Assembly (NCBI RefSeq): GCF_000316115.1
Contig: NZ_JH993793.1
Location: forward strand, 147,517-211,516
DNA: 64,000 nucleotides
DNA from: Leptolyngbya sp. PCC 7375
GTDB taxonomy: Bacteria > Cyanobacteriota > Cyanobacteriia > Phormidesmidales > Phormidesmidaceae
Direction: 5' to 3'
A program made the position numbers and the translations under genes. The notes beneath the pieces were generated by a model that was not told where the DNA came from, ran no database searches, and saw only the letters and a list, made by a program, of their open reading frames with translations. This document shows, in pieces, positions 15,913 through 25,311 of this stretch. Position 1 is the first letter of the stretch. Each line of letters starts with the position of its first letter.

Positions 15913-18446
15913 AGCCATAATGCCCCCATCAATACAAATCGGTCGAAAAAGTTAATTGTGATTGGCATTGATGGATTGCAACGACTGGTTGCCTTAGTTG
16001 CCAAAATAAAGGCAGTGCAATTATCAACCTGAGCCATCAATGTATCAGCCAATCACCCCCCCCCGTCCTATTTTGCCACGAGTGTAGAGACGCTGTGGAG
16101 CGAATCTACCCAAGGCGAATCAGAAACGACTTGTCAGTGTCCTGAGCCAAATGCTGGAGAGCCAGATGGCTATTCAAACTCAGGAGGAGGAAGAAGATGA
16201 ACTCAAAGATGAGATCAGTAGCTGGCCCTCCGACAAGATTCAGGCTTCACATCTTGACCGCTTAGCGGCGGTATACGTGCGTCAATCAACCTTACAACAG
16301 GTCTCCGAGCACCAAGAATCGACACGCCTTCAGTATGGTCTCGCCAATCGAGCAAAAGCTCTGGGCTGGCAACCGGAACGAGTTCTGATTATCGATGATG
16401 ATTTAGGGAAGTCTGGTAGCAGTGTGGAGGGGCGAGTGGGCTTTCAGCGATTAGTGAGCGAGGTCGGGCTCGAACCATGTTGGCCTGATATTAGGCATCG
16501 AAATGTCTCGCCTGGCCCGTTCCTCAAAAGATTGGCATCAACTGTTAGAAATCTGTGCACTGTTCGGTACGCTAATAGCAGATCTCGATGGCATTTATGA
16601 TCCGAGTCATTACAACGACAGGCTCTTGTTGGGGTTGAAGGGATCTTTTTCGGAGATCGAGCTCCACGTCTTGAAACAACGAATGCTACAAGGACGACTC
16701 AACAAAGCTCAACGCGGTGAACTGGGATTTCATTTACCGATTGGGTATGTGCGTCGCCCATCGGGAGATATTTGCTTTGACCCGGATGAACAAGCTCAAC
16801 AAGTCATTCGTCTCATCTTTCGCAAGTTTGAAGAATTAGGCACTGTCCATGCCGTATTACGTTACCTAGCCCTCCATCAAATTCAGCTTGGTGTGCGAGC
16901 CCTCCATGGGGCTAATAAGGGTGAACTAGAATGGCGACGTCCGAGTCGGTCTACGTTACTGAGTCTGCTCAATCATCCTGCGTACACGGGAGCCTATACC
17001 TATGGCCGTAAACAAATTGACCCACGCAAACACAAAGCCGGTCGACCTCATACGGGACTTGTTGTGAAACCACCTGAAGAGTGGTTAGTCCTGATTAAAA
17101 ACCATCATCCTGCCTATATTTCTTGGGAACAATATCAACAGAACCGTGCTCAACTTAAAGCGAATCAAAATCGTGCCAATGAACGAGGTAATGCTCGTCA
17201 AGGCAGGGCACTGCTCTCTGGCCTGGTCGTTTGTCAACGATGCGGGAATCGAATGAGTGTGCAGTATCACAGGAGAGGTGCCCCTCGTTATGTTTGTAGG
17301 CGTGAAGCTGCTGAGCATGGTGGTCCCCTTTGTCAATGCTTATCAGGAGATTGTTTAGACGAATATGTGACTGAACAAGTATTGGCAGCCTTAAAACCAG
17401 CAGCTATAGAGTTATCTTTGTCGGTAGCAATGCAGGTAGAACAAAACCGTTATGAACTTGACCAGTTATGGAAACAGCGTTTAGAACGGGCTAAATTTGA
17501 GGCTGAGCGTGCAGGGAGACACTATCGTTTTATAGAACCGGAAAATCGCTTGGTCGCAAGACAGTTGGCTCAAGATTGGGAAGCAAAACTAAGTGCGCAA
17601 AAACAACTTCAAGAAGAATATCAAAGATTCTGTTGCCAACAACCTAGGCAGCTTTCTGAGACAGAAAAACACTCAATTCGACAACTGGCTAATAGTCTTC
17701 CGGCTTTGTGGAATGCAGAAACAACAACCCATGCTCAGCGCAAAGAAATTATCCGGCAAGTAATTCAAGCTATTAGGGTGAAGGTGGAAGGAGAGAGTGA
17801 GTTGGTTCATGTTAATATTGACTGGGCGGGAGGATTCTCTTCTCATGCTCGTATTATCCGACCTGTCGGAAAATGGTCTCAACTGAGTAACTACCCTCAG
17901 CTTTGCGAGTGCCTAACCCAATGTGCTCAGTCTAATATGACGGCTAACGAGATCATTACACGGCTTCACCAACAAGGGTTTTATCCCCCCAAACGCCAAA
18001 AAACATTTACTCAGGAAATGGTTCGAGCCTTAATGCGCCAGCTAGGCTTGGGAAAGCAGAGCCCCCCTAAACCACACATCCTTTTAGCTGATAATGAGTG
18101 GCGGCTTCCTGATTTAGCCAGAGAATTGGATATGCCTGCGGCAACATTGCATAGTTGGGTTCAACGAGGATGGGTTAAAAAAGCTAGACAACTAACTCAG
18201 CCACCCAAGTACTGGATTATCTGGGCCGACGACAATGAGCTTGAACGACTGAGGAAGCAGCGGCAACGTTCTGCACCCGACATCTTACATCAGCGGTGGA
18301 AAGGTGAAGACCCCACCGTTGCCCCTGACTCTGAAATGACTAAAACATCCCCTTGAAGGAATAGCCGAATGACACTATCTGAAAATAAGTCCTTACTTAT
18401 GACACCTCAATATGATGATTTAGACATTGATGGAGGTATTGAGGCT
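15913..18446 (+). mobile_element. Serine-recombinase transposon, copy 2
   Basis: The ends are AGCCATAATGCCCCC at 15913 and GGTATTGAGGCT at 18435-18446, inverted repeats matching copy 1. The bases outside are TACT on the left and AGTA on the right, again mutually inverted. The recombinase gene has a one-base frameshift. The right end lies inside an istA remnant. Confidence 0.75.
16151..18356 (+). pseudogene. Large serine recombinase (copy 2), single-base frameshift
   Basis: The sequence is about 65-70 % identical by eye to the intact copy at 13473-15614, with the same catalytic Ser motif (YVRQSTLQQ), zinc ribbon and C-terminal helix-turn-helix. The frame breaks at about 16473: CTCGAACCATG has one extra A relative to the expected CTCGACCATG. 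Removing it joins SEVGLDHVGLILGIEMSRLARSSKDW exactly as in copy 1. The 5' part includes a fused remnant of the upstream small ORF (KRLVSVLSQMLESQM). Downstream, an ATG at 16503 could start a protein without the nucleophile Ser. It is therefore likely inactive unless rescued by frameshifting. Confidence 0.85.
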
Positions 18447-18950
18447 AGTACATCGATGTCGGTGCCCTACTGGTATGTCGGACGCCAAGTGATGGTCAAA
18501 ACCAGTGAGCAGCTGGTGGAGGTGTTCTATGAAAATAAGCGAATTTCAGCCCACCCTCGTTCAACCTTAGCCCATCGCCATAGCACCTTGGATCATCACA
18601 TGCCGCCAGAGCATTGGGCCTACAAGCGTCAGTCACGGGAGTCTTTTTTGGCGTGGGCACACCAGATCGGCCCCCAAACTCGCACCCAGGTAGAGACGAT
18701 TTTTGAGAGCAAATCCCATGACGAGCAGGCCTTTCGTTCCCTCAAAGGACTCCAGAGTTTAGCCACCCGCTATGGAGCTGACCGATTAGAAGATGCGTGC
18801 AAACGCGCCAACATCTTCGCCATGTCAGGCTATCAGCGACTCAAGCATATTCTCCAACATCATCTTGATAAAACCCCTGTCCTAATTGACGTGCCTGCGC
18901 CCCCGAGTATTGACCACGACAATGTTCGGGGCAGTGCCTACTACAACTAA
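18369..18950 (+). pseudogene. istA: Mini-ORF of copy 2 fused to IS21 IstA C-terminal part
   Basis: The first 26 residues (MTLSENKSLLMTPQYDDLDIDGGIEA) are the transposon mini-ORF; at the element end (18446) the frame passes without interruption into the C-terminal domain of an IS21 transposase IstA (SVPYWYVGRQVMVKTSEQLVEVFYENKRISAHPRS...LKHILQHHL). The IstA catalytic core is missing. The istB gene follows after 12 bp, as in intact IS21 elements. The fusion ORF is 193 residues and open, so a chimeric protein could be made, but IstA function is lost. Confidence 0.8.
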
Positions 18951-19872
18951 TACAACTCGATAGTGACCCCCATCATGCAACAAACCATTGAACAACTCAA
19001 AGACCTCAAACTCCATGGCCTACTCGACGCCTGGTGTGAACAACACGAACAGCCCACCTATCATGACCTGAGCTTTGATGAACGATTTGCCTTACTGGTC
19101 GAGCGTGAGCATATCAGACGGCAAAACCAACGCCTCAAGCGCCGACTCAAGCAAGCCCAACTCTTTATGGGAGCCACCCTGAGTGAGGTGGATTTTCAAG
19201 TGGCACGGGGCTTGAAAAAAGCTCAATTCTTGGACTGGGCTCAGGGGCAATGGCTCACTCAGCATCTCAACCTCATCATGGTGGGGCCGACCGGGGTGGG
19301 CAAGACCTTTCTCGCCTGTACCCTAGCAGATCATCTGTGTAAGCATGGCCAGTCGGTTCGCTATTTCAAAACCGCTAATCTCATTGCTGAGTTGAAATTT
19401 GCAAAGGCCGATGGCTCTTTCCCTAAATTCCGTAAACACTTGGCTGCCTTTGATTTACTCATCTTTGATGAATGGCTCAGAGACCCGTTGACACCCAATG
19501 ATGCTCGTGAAATTCTCGACCTCCTTGATGACCGCTTTCGGCAGGCCTCGTGTCTCTTTGCCTCTCAGTTTCCTATCAAGGATTGGCATCAGAAGATTCA
19601 AGACTCCACCCTCGCCGATGCCATTCTTGACCGCATTGTCCATGATTCCTTGAAACTCACTCTCAAGGGCGAATCCATGCGTAAACTCACCAGTCAACTT
19701 AACGCTCAAGGCAAGGAGGAACCCTCATAATCTGATGCCAACCCATGACCAGATTTAACCCTTTGAGATCTGGTCATCACTCAGTCATTTCTTCAATGCT
19801 AGATTATGATTTTATTACCTGTCTCGGTGGACCCTGATCTCACGCCTTAAAGTGGGGGGGCCGAAGTGGACA
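18447..19872 (+). mobile_element. IS21-family element remnant 1 (5' half lost)
   Basis: It contains the istA 3' part and a complete istB. The right end is probably at GAAGTGGACA (19872), with related GGTGGACC upstream at about 19828 as a second IstA binding site. The left end and most of istA were removed where the serine transposon lies. Confidence 0.6.
18963..19730 (+). CDS. istB: IstB-like ATPase helper of IS21 transposition
   Basis: 255 residues of the DnaC/DnaA-related AAA+ family: Walker A MVGPTGVGKTFLA near 106, Walker B FDLLIFDEW near 165, and the terminal RRLTxxLN-like end (MRKLTSQLNAQ). IstB loads on target DNA and stimulates the IstA transposase. It is complete and follows the istA remnant by 12 bp. 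Without a full IstA here it has no partner in this copy. Confidence 0.88.
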   Translation: MTPIMQQTIEQLKDLKLHGLLDAWCEQHEQPTYHDLSFDERFALLVEREHIRRQNQRLKRRLKQAQLFMGATLSEVDFQVARGLKKAQFLDWAQGQWLTQHLNLIMVGPTGVGKTFLACTLADHLCKHGQSVRYFKTANLIAELKFAKADGSFPKFRKHLAAFDLLIFDEWLRDPLTPNDAREILDLLDDRFRQASCLFASQFPIKDWHQKIQDSTLADAILDRIVHDSLKLTLKGESMRKLTSQLNAQGKEEPS

Positions 19873-20162
19873 TCATTCTGCCGAAGTCATGCAAATATGC
19901 ATTTCACCGCTATCCCGGCGCTGATCTGCTCATGGGGATCTTGACCAAGACACTGATTGATGGTCTCAACCACACCCAGCTCATCGACAATACCCGCGAC
20001 AATGCCCAGATGGTCTACGGTTTGGACGACGATATCGATAAGACGCTATCCCTTGCAATGACGTTGATGCGTATCATCGCTCATTATTCCGAATGTGACA
20101 ATCCAGAGGGCGGAATGTGGGATCCACCACTGGCCATAGGCCGAACGTGGTCTCGGGGTTAA
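19873..20162 (+). pseudogene. Orphan gene fragment between IS21 and Tn3 ends
   Basis: An open frame of about 95 codons (AFHRYPGADLLMGILTKTLIDGLNHTQLIDNTRDNAQMVYGLDDDIDKTLSLAMTLMRIIAHYSECDNPEGGMWDPP) starts at the IS21 end and stops just inside the Tn3 inverted repeat. I do not recognise the family. It is bounded on both sides by mobile elements, so it is most likely the middle of an interrupted host or plasmid gene. Composition and the long open frame argue for a once-coding sequence. Confidence 0.4.
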
Positions 20163-20218
20163 ATGAGTAATCGTACAGAAACTCACGCTAAGGCTGAAGC
20201 CCTTGCAGGACAGTCATT

Positions 20219-23200
20219 CTAGGCGAACTGCCCATTGAGATCATTGAAGGTACGCAAAGCCCTCATTGCACCGCGCTGGACAGATTCAGGTAGATCAAAG
20301 AAAAATCGGCCCAGCATGTTGATGTGGATATGGCCCAGCGGTGATAGTCGTTCTACATCTTCAGGATGTATGTCAATTCCTTGTTGCCGTAGATACTGGA
20401 TCGCAGCCTCCATATAGAGGGTGTTCCATAGCACTATCACGTTGACGATCAGCCCCAACGCCCCCAGTTGATCTTCTTGTCCTTCCCGATACCGTTGACG
20501 AATTTCTCCGCGCTGTCCATGAAACACAGCTCTGGCTAAGCTATGCCGACTTTCGCCTCGATTGAGTTGAGTCAAGATCCGCCGCCGATAGTTTTCGTCA
20601 TCGACATAATTCAGCAAATACAAGGTCTTGGCAACGCGGCCAGCCTCTGCAATGGCCTTGCCCAGTCTCGAAGGTTTTCCGCCTCGTTGAAGGACACGCA
20701 TGATCTCCAAAGCGCTGACCGTCCCTAGTTTTAAGGAGCCTGTAATGCGTAGCATATCATCCCATTGTTCTTCAATCAGGCTCGTGTTCACCTGCTGTCG
20801 TGCCAGTCCATTGAGCACCCCGTAATCAGCGTCTGAATCAATTCGCCAAAACCGTGCTTCGCCAGCATCAGCTAGTCGAGGACTAAACTGATAACCCAGC
20901 AACCAGAACAAACCGAAGACAATATCGCTATAACCCGCCGTGTCGGTCATCAATTCCTGAGGCCGTAAACTGGTTCGCTGTTCTAATAACCCGACCAAAA
21001 CCACGAGGGAGTCACGCAATGTCCCTGGCACGACGAGACCATGAAACCCCGTGAACTGGTTAGAGGTGAAGTTGTAATAGGTGACGCCTCGCCCTTGATT
21101 AAAATACTTGGGATTGGGGCCAGCATTGAGGGTGCGCACCGGGACGACAAATCGAATGCCATCCGCCGAAGCCACGTCACCACCGCCCCACTGTTGTGCT
21201 AATGGAATCTGCGTTTGGGCCTCAACTAATCGGGCATTCGCCAGCGTGAGTGTTTCTGGTCGAATGTAATTGTGCTTCACCCAATTCAACCGATGCCCCG
21301 TCAGGGCTGGACTATCCTGACGATGCTGTAAAGGCCGCAGCCCAATATTGCAAGCTGAGGCCATGAGGACAGCACAGAGACTCGTCGATAAATCTTTGAC
21401 CCGTGATTCGCCCTCATTGGCATGGGTAAACGCATCTAGAAACCCTGTTCTGGCATGGATTTCCAGGATAATTTCCGTCAAATCGACACGCGGGAGAAGC
21501 GCGGCGACGTTCTCTCTGAGTTCTATCAGGCTATCAGGTTCTTCGAGCTTATCAAGATTGCTAATTGTCAGTGTATCTTGGCCGTTCGACTGCTCAATTC
21601 TGACAGCTGCATTAGAGGCTAGGTTGTCGGCAGTGCGCTGATAGGCAGCCTCTAGCTGTTCACTCAGTTTGGACAACTCCTGCTGCGGAGCGGGTGTCAA
21701 ATTCAGTGTTCGGCAAACCTGAAGCCGAGCGGCCTCCCACGCGCTGCCCTGGAGTAATTTGGCTTGGGGATTACTCCAACGGACACTGGGCCTGACAAAC
21801 AGATCGCGGCGACGCAGACCCGCCATCAGTTGTTCTAACACACAGAACGTATAGGCCCGACGGTCTATGTCACCCTCCGGCAAGTTCACCCATCGAGACC
21901 ATCCCTTTGTCACAATCGTTTGGGGTGCTCTATCCATTTTGGGTTTTAACTTACCCTCGATGGATTTGAGAAATTGCACCGCTTCAAGGATAGGCTGACC
22001 GGCTTTCGTGGCCTGAAAGTCAACCGTTTGAAGCAGTCGCGGTAAAAACTGCCGTACCGTTCGCCACCGAGCTAATACCTCAGGGTAGTATTGGTCATCT
22101 TCTGGTCGTGCCAGCGCTTCCACCTGGGCGACGGCCTCTGCTAATTTCTGCTGAGAAACCTGTTCAAACACGGTCTCCCGAACGGAGATAGTCTCGTCGT
22201 CAGTCTCTAGCAAGAGGCTACAGGCTTGACTGAGTAGCAGTGCCGCTTTGTCCAGATCTTTGAGGGTACGTAATCTCTCTTTCTTCCCTTCACGAGCTGA
22301 CTTAGCCAACAACTCTTTAACCAGCCCCTCAAGGACGTCTAATATCTCATCTTGGGCGGTGGCCTCAATCTCTTTCGCGAAAGCAAGTAGTGTCGCCATT
22401 CTCCGCTCAAACGGCATTTGAGCAATCGCTTGAGCGCGAACGGTTAAGGCAATGCGTGAGAGCGCCTTGACTCGGCTGGGTGGAATTTGGGTGAGCGTTA
22501 GATGGCTAACGCCTAAGTCTCGGATTTGAGTTAACCGTTGCAGCGCCCTGACGAGTGCCGGAGCACTGTGACGAGTGGGTGAGCGTCGTAGTTGTTCAAG
22601 CGGGGTATACCAAGCATCCTCGCTGGGAACTAGCAAGGCGGCCAGTTTAGTTTGCTGGTCAGGATTAAGGCACTGGGATAACTGCCGCCAAGCCCGCCGG
22701 GTCGACCGTTCTCGAACTTGCGCGACCAGGCGCTCTAAGACAGTCACACCGGGTAAGAGGACTTTATGTTCAATCAGCCAGACGGTGGTAGCATCAAAGA
22801 GAACGCTAGGGCTTTCATCACCGATCCAAGCCCGCCCATATAGCCACCGGATACATTGCCAGTGCGTGGGTTGCTCAGTAAAGACTCGATAACTATACTG
22901 TTGTTGAATCTGATTAGCGTGCTCCCAGTGAGTGCTAGGACGATCCAGATAGCGTGGCAAACAACCAATGTCGCTGATGCCCAGCTGTAGGGCAATGTGG
23001 GCAGTCACGATGGGGGGCACATCCAGCGGGTCTACCAGAAACGTTCCGAGAAACCGAACAGTACAAAGCTGGAGTGCAAATCCTAGCCGATTATGATCAC
23101 CGCGTCGGCGCTTCACTAGGCTTTGATCTCTATCGTCAAGATGGAAATAGCGGGCCAGTTGAGCCGGTGTTGGCTCCTCAACATAGCAGCCATATCGCCG

Positions 23201-23227
23201 TCGTTGCGCCTTACTCAAAAATGCCAT
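20219..23227 (-). CDS. tnpA: Tn3-family transposase TnpA
   Basis: A full-length TnpA of 1002 residues. The N-terminal DUF4158-type domain begins MAFLSKAQRRRYG and includes FHLDDRDQSLVKRRRGDHNRLGFALQLCTVRFLGTF. The DDE core shows ASADGIRFVVP (first Asp), then ELMTDTAGYSDIVFGLFWLLGYQFSPRL (second Asp) and a C-terminal part with ILTQLNRGESRHSLARAVFHGQRGEIRQRYREGQEDQLGALGLIVNVIVLWNT. The gene fills the transposon and ends 17 bp inside the left repeat area. It is intact. It catalyses replicative transposition; cointegrates formed would need a resolvase encoded elsewhere. Confidence 0.95.
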   Translation of the reverse strand: MAFLSKAQRRRYGCYVEEPTPAQLARYFHLDDRDQSLVKRRRGDHNRLGFALQLCTVRFLGTFLVDPLDVPPIVTAHIALQLGISDIGCLPRYLDRPSTHWEHANQIQQQYSYRVFTEQPTHWQCIRWLYGRAWIGDESPSVLFDATTVWLIEHKVLLPGVTVLERLVAQVRERSTRRAWRQLSQCLNPDQQTKLAALLVPSEDAWYTPLEQLRRSPTRHSAPALVRALQRLTQIRDLGVSHLTLTQIPPSRVKALSRIALTVRAQAIAQMPFERRMATLLAFAKEIEATAQDEILDVLEGLVKELLAKSAREGKKERLRTLKDLDKAALLLSQACSLLLETDDETISVRETVFEQVSQQKLAEAVAQVEALARPEDDQYYPEVLARWRTVRQFLPRLLQTVDFQATKAGQPILEAVQFLKSIEGKLKPKMDRAPQTIVTKGWSRWVNLPEGDIDRRAYTFCVLEQLMAGLRRRDLFVRPSVRWSNPQAKLLQGSAWEAARLQVCRTLNLTPAPQQELSKLSEQLEAAYQRTADNLASNAAVRIEQSNGQDTLTISNLDKLEEPDSLIELRENVAALLPRVDLTEIILEIHARTGFLDAFTHANEGESRVKDLSTSLCAVLMASACNIGLRPLQHRQDSPALTGHRLNWVKHNYIRPETLTLANARLVEAQTQIPLAQQWGGGDVASADGIRFVVPVRTLNAGPNPKYFNQGRGVTYYNFTSNQFTGFHGLVVPGTLRDSLVVLVGLLEQRTSLRPQELMTDTAGYSDIVFGLFWLLGYQFSPRLADAGEARFWRIDSDADYGVLNGLARQQVNTSLIEEQWDDMLRITGSLKLGTVSALEIMRVLQRGGKPSRLGKAIAEAGRVAKTLYLLNYVDDENYRRRILTQLNRGESRHSLARAVFHGQRGEIRQRYREGQEDQLGALGLIVNVIVLWNTLYMEAAIQYLRQQGIDIHPEDVERLSPLGHIHINMLGRFFFDLPESVQRGAMRALRTFNDLNGQFA

Positions 23228-23559
23228 TGATACTTGCCGTCGCCCTCTCCTAATGCGTACCGGATAGGGTAGAGGCGGTTGGCAAGCCTACTGTCTCAAA
23301 AGGTTGAATGATAACGTCAGCTAATGCTATTTTCTGGCGAATAAAGTTGTCCGCTCAGCAACTAGTCAACGACAGCACAAGGGATAGAGCCCTAGATTTT
23401 CGACCAGAGAATTTTATTAGCACTAGATTTTAAGCAAACTAGTCCAACCCTAGTCCAAGGGGCTGATTTCAATCATTTCAAGCCATAAGTGCAGCTAATG
23501 AATCAGGATTGCCTTCTCTATTGGATCAGGGATGTCTAAGCCTTGCTAGGCAATAGATA
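23228..23559. other. Non-coding part of the Tn3 element
   Basis: About 330 bp between the tnpA start and the right inverted repeat. It should carry the tnpA promoter and possibly a resolution site, but no resolvase gene and no clear paired res repeats were seen. Confidence 0.4.
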
Positions 23560-23602
23560 CAGCCTTAGCGTGAGTTTCTGTCCGACTACTCATTTAACCC
23601 CC

Positions 23603-23840
23603 AGACCTAGCTAAAAAACTAGAGATGCCTGCATCTACTCTTCATCGATGGGCCAAGCGAGGATTACTTAAAGCCCGACAGTTAGTAGATAGGTACCCTA
23701 AATATTGGATTATTTGGGCTGATGCAGATGAGCTATCACGCCTGATGGCGTTGCGGCAACGCTCAGTTTCTGACATGTTGCATCAGCGCTGGAAAGCCCA
23801 AACTGGCTTAGGGGCGGCGGCGGCAGTGGAGCCTTCATAA
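23603..23840 (+). pseudogene. Serine recombinase C-terminal fragment (copy 3)
   Basis: The reading frame from the Tn3 junction gives DLAKKLEMPASTLHRWAKRGLLKARQ, then YPKYWIIWADADELSRLMALRQRSVSDMLHQRWK, aligning with the last 75 residues of the other two recombinases. The catalytic and zinc-ribbon domains are gone. A mini-ORF follows at 23885. Confidence 0.85.
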
Positions 23841-23932
23841 ACCACAAAGAGCAAAGAGATGTTTCTTAAAAGAGGTGCTGAACTATGTCATGTAAAGATA
23901 AGCAGCTAGATGTTGATGAGGGCATTGAGGCT
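23603..23932 (+). mobile_element. Serine-recombinase transposon, copy 3 (right-end remnant)
   Basis: Only the right 330 bp remain: the recombinase C-terminus and mini-ORF up to the element end GGCATTGAGGCT (23921-23932). The left side is cut exactly at the Tn3 right inverted repeat (23602). Confidence 0.75.
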
Positions 23933-24073
23933 ACCAGATCGAAAGTCTCCGTCGCAAACCCCGTGCCTTTCTGTACTGCCAATGGCAAGCAGAACTACTG
24001 CCTAATGACCAGTGGCGGTCTCTATGGGACACGCTCAAAACAACGGTGGAGCCTGATAAAGCCGCTCGTTTGA
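23885..24073 (+). CDS. Mini-ORF of transposon copy 3, fused to flanking istA DNA
   Basis: MSCKDKQLDVDEGIEA corresponds to the mini-ORF after the recombinase in copies 1 and 2. The remaining residues come from reading istA DNA out of frame, so only the first 16 are element-specific. Listed because conservation across three copies makes the start meaningful. Confidence 0.4.
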   Translation: MSCKDKQLDVDEGIEATRSKVSVANPVPFCTANGKQNYCLMTSGGLYGTRSKQRWSLIKPLV

Positions 24074-24507
24074 TCACCGAAGCCCTCTATATTGCAGCGA
24101 CCCAAGACAACGAATCCCAGGTCGTCGAGTACTTACACCGCCAATTGGAACAGACCCGTCTGAGTGTGGCGGGACTGCAACGGGCCTTTGAGGCCACCCT
24201 AACAGCCGACCAATGTCCCACCGTCACCTCGGTGCAACATGATTTAGCCAGCTATGACCAACTCCTCACCACTGCCCCAGGACGTGCCCTATCAGACTCT
24301 GATGAGCACCCTCAAACACCTCAAGCTCAAACACTTTCTCGACCAGTGGCAAACCCTCGAACACCAAGCCACCCAGGAGCATTGGTCCTACGCCCAGTTC
24401 CTGTTGGCTTTGGCCCAAGGCGAAGCCAGTCGGCGCGTGCAAAATCGCATCACCCGCGCCCTAGCCGAAGCGCAGCTACCTTCCGCAAAGTCTTGGACCA
24501 ACTTTGA
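23938..24507 (+). pseudogene. istA: IstA C-terminal fragment (IS21 remnant 2)
   Basis: The open frame reads IESLRRKPRAFLYCQWQAELL, then AARLITEALYIAATQDNESQVVEYLHRQLEQTRLSVAGLQRAF, a helical C-terminal region of IS21-like IstA proteins. DNA-binding and DDE domains are absent. The frame runs past the istB start at 24254, which suggests that the true C-terminus is shorter or that a small frameshift occurred near 24280. Confidence 0.65.
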
Positions 24508-25050
24508 GTTTGACCACCTCAGTGAGTTTAATCCAGCCGCGATGATGGCCTTCGCTCAATCGATTGACTGGATAGAGTCAGCTAGCAATCTCTTGCTATT
24601 TGGACCCAGTGGAACCGGCAAAACTCATGTTTGTGCCGCCTTGGGACGCTCCATTGTTGAGCTGGGCAAACGGGTTAAATTTGTCCCGCGACCGCCTTAG
24701 TCCAACAGCTCCAGCTGGCGAAGCTCCAACTCGAATTACAGGCCGCACTGGCCAAGCTTGACCGCTATGATCTCCTCATTATTGACGATCTCGGCTATGT
24801 CAAAAAGTCTGATGTGGAAACCTCAGTTCTGTTTGAGCTCATTGCCCATCGCTATGAACGAAAGAGTGTGATGATCTCGGCCAATCAGCCCTTTAGTCAG
24901 TGGGATACCATCTTTACCGACTCGATGATGACCGTTGCCGCCATTGACCGGTTGGTGCACCATGCCACCATTTTTGAGTTTCAGGCTCAAAGTTTTCGTA
25001 AACAGGCCGCCGCTCAACGCTCGGCTAACGCCCCATCGTCACCCGCATAG
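24254..25050 (+). pseudogene. istB: IstB ATPase, frameshifted (IS21 remnant 2)
   Basis: The first part (24254-24700) carries Walker A LLLFGPSGTGKTHVCAALG. After KFVP the frame is lost; in the +1 frame the protein continues ATALVQQLQLAKLQLELQAALAKLDRYDLLIIDDLGYVKK (Walker B) to FRKQAAAQRSA at 25050. One G missing around 24688-24690 (CCCGCGACC where CCCGGCGACC is expected) accounts for it. The ATPase is split between Walker A and B and should be inactive. Confidence 0.85.
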
Positions 25051-25311
25051 GTCTCCAGCTCATCCCACACGATAATCCCATTGAACTCCTGGCATAGGGA
25101 GCAATCGAGGCGTCACCAGGATACTCGATGAGATTGATGTGACCATTTCGATAATTGTCATCGACGCTCTGGCGCGATCCCCTGGGTTAAATCATCGAAA
25201 CAAGCGATCTCCTATGACTTGAAAAAATACTTTTTTAGACTCATGAAAAAAGGTCAGAATTACCCCCTTAATTCCTTCCTCTTTTGTCGCCTATGTAATT
25301 GACATTTCACA

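Larger units (their letters stand above)
20155..23602 (-). mobile_element. Tn3-family transposon with 42-bp terminal inverted repeats
   Basis: The left repeat 20155-20196 (GGGGTTAAATGAGTAATCGT...AAGGCTG) matches the reverse complement of 23560-23601 at about 40 of 42 positions. The GGGG start is typical of Tn3 ends. Only tnpA is present; no resolvase or other passenger gene was found. No 5-bp target duplication is visible: the left flank is GTCTC and the right flank AGACC, so the flanks are not direct repeats. Confidence 0.85.
23933..25050 (+). mobile_element. IS21-family element remnant 2
   Basis: It contains the istA 3' part (frame from 23938, IESLRRKPRAFLYCQWQAELLPNDQWRSLWDTLKTTVEPDKAARLITEAL) and an istB with a one-base deletion. 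The 5' part was lost at the serine transposon end. The right end was not located; the following bases up to 25311 contain no recognised gene. Confidence 0.65.

Noticed and set aside
20155..23602. Target duplication of the Tn3 element
   Set aside because: The flanks GTCTC and AGACC are not direct repeats; the apparent GGTCT similarity is inverted, so it is not a 5-bp duplication.
24046..24507. Independent gene starting at 24046
   Set aside because: It is the in-frame tail of istA; the apparent start is inside the protein.
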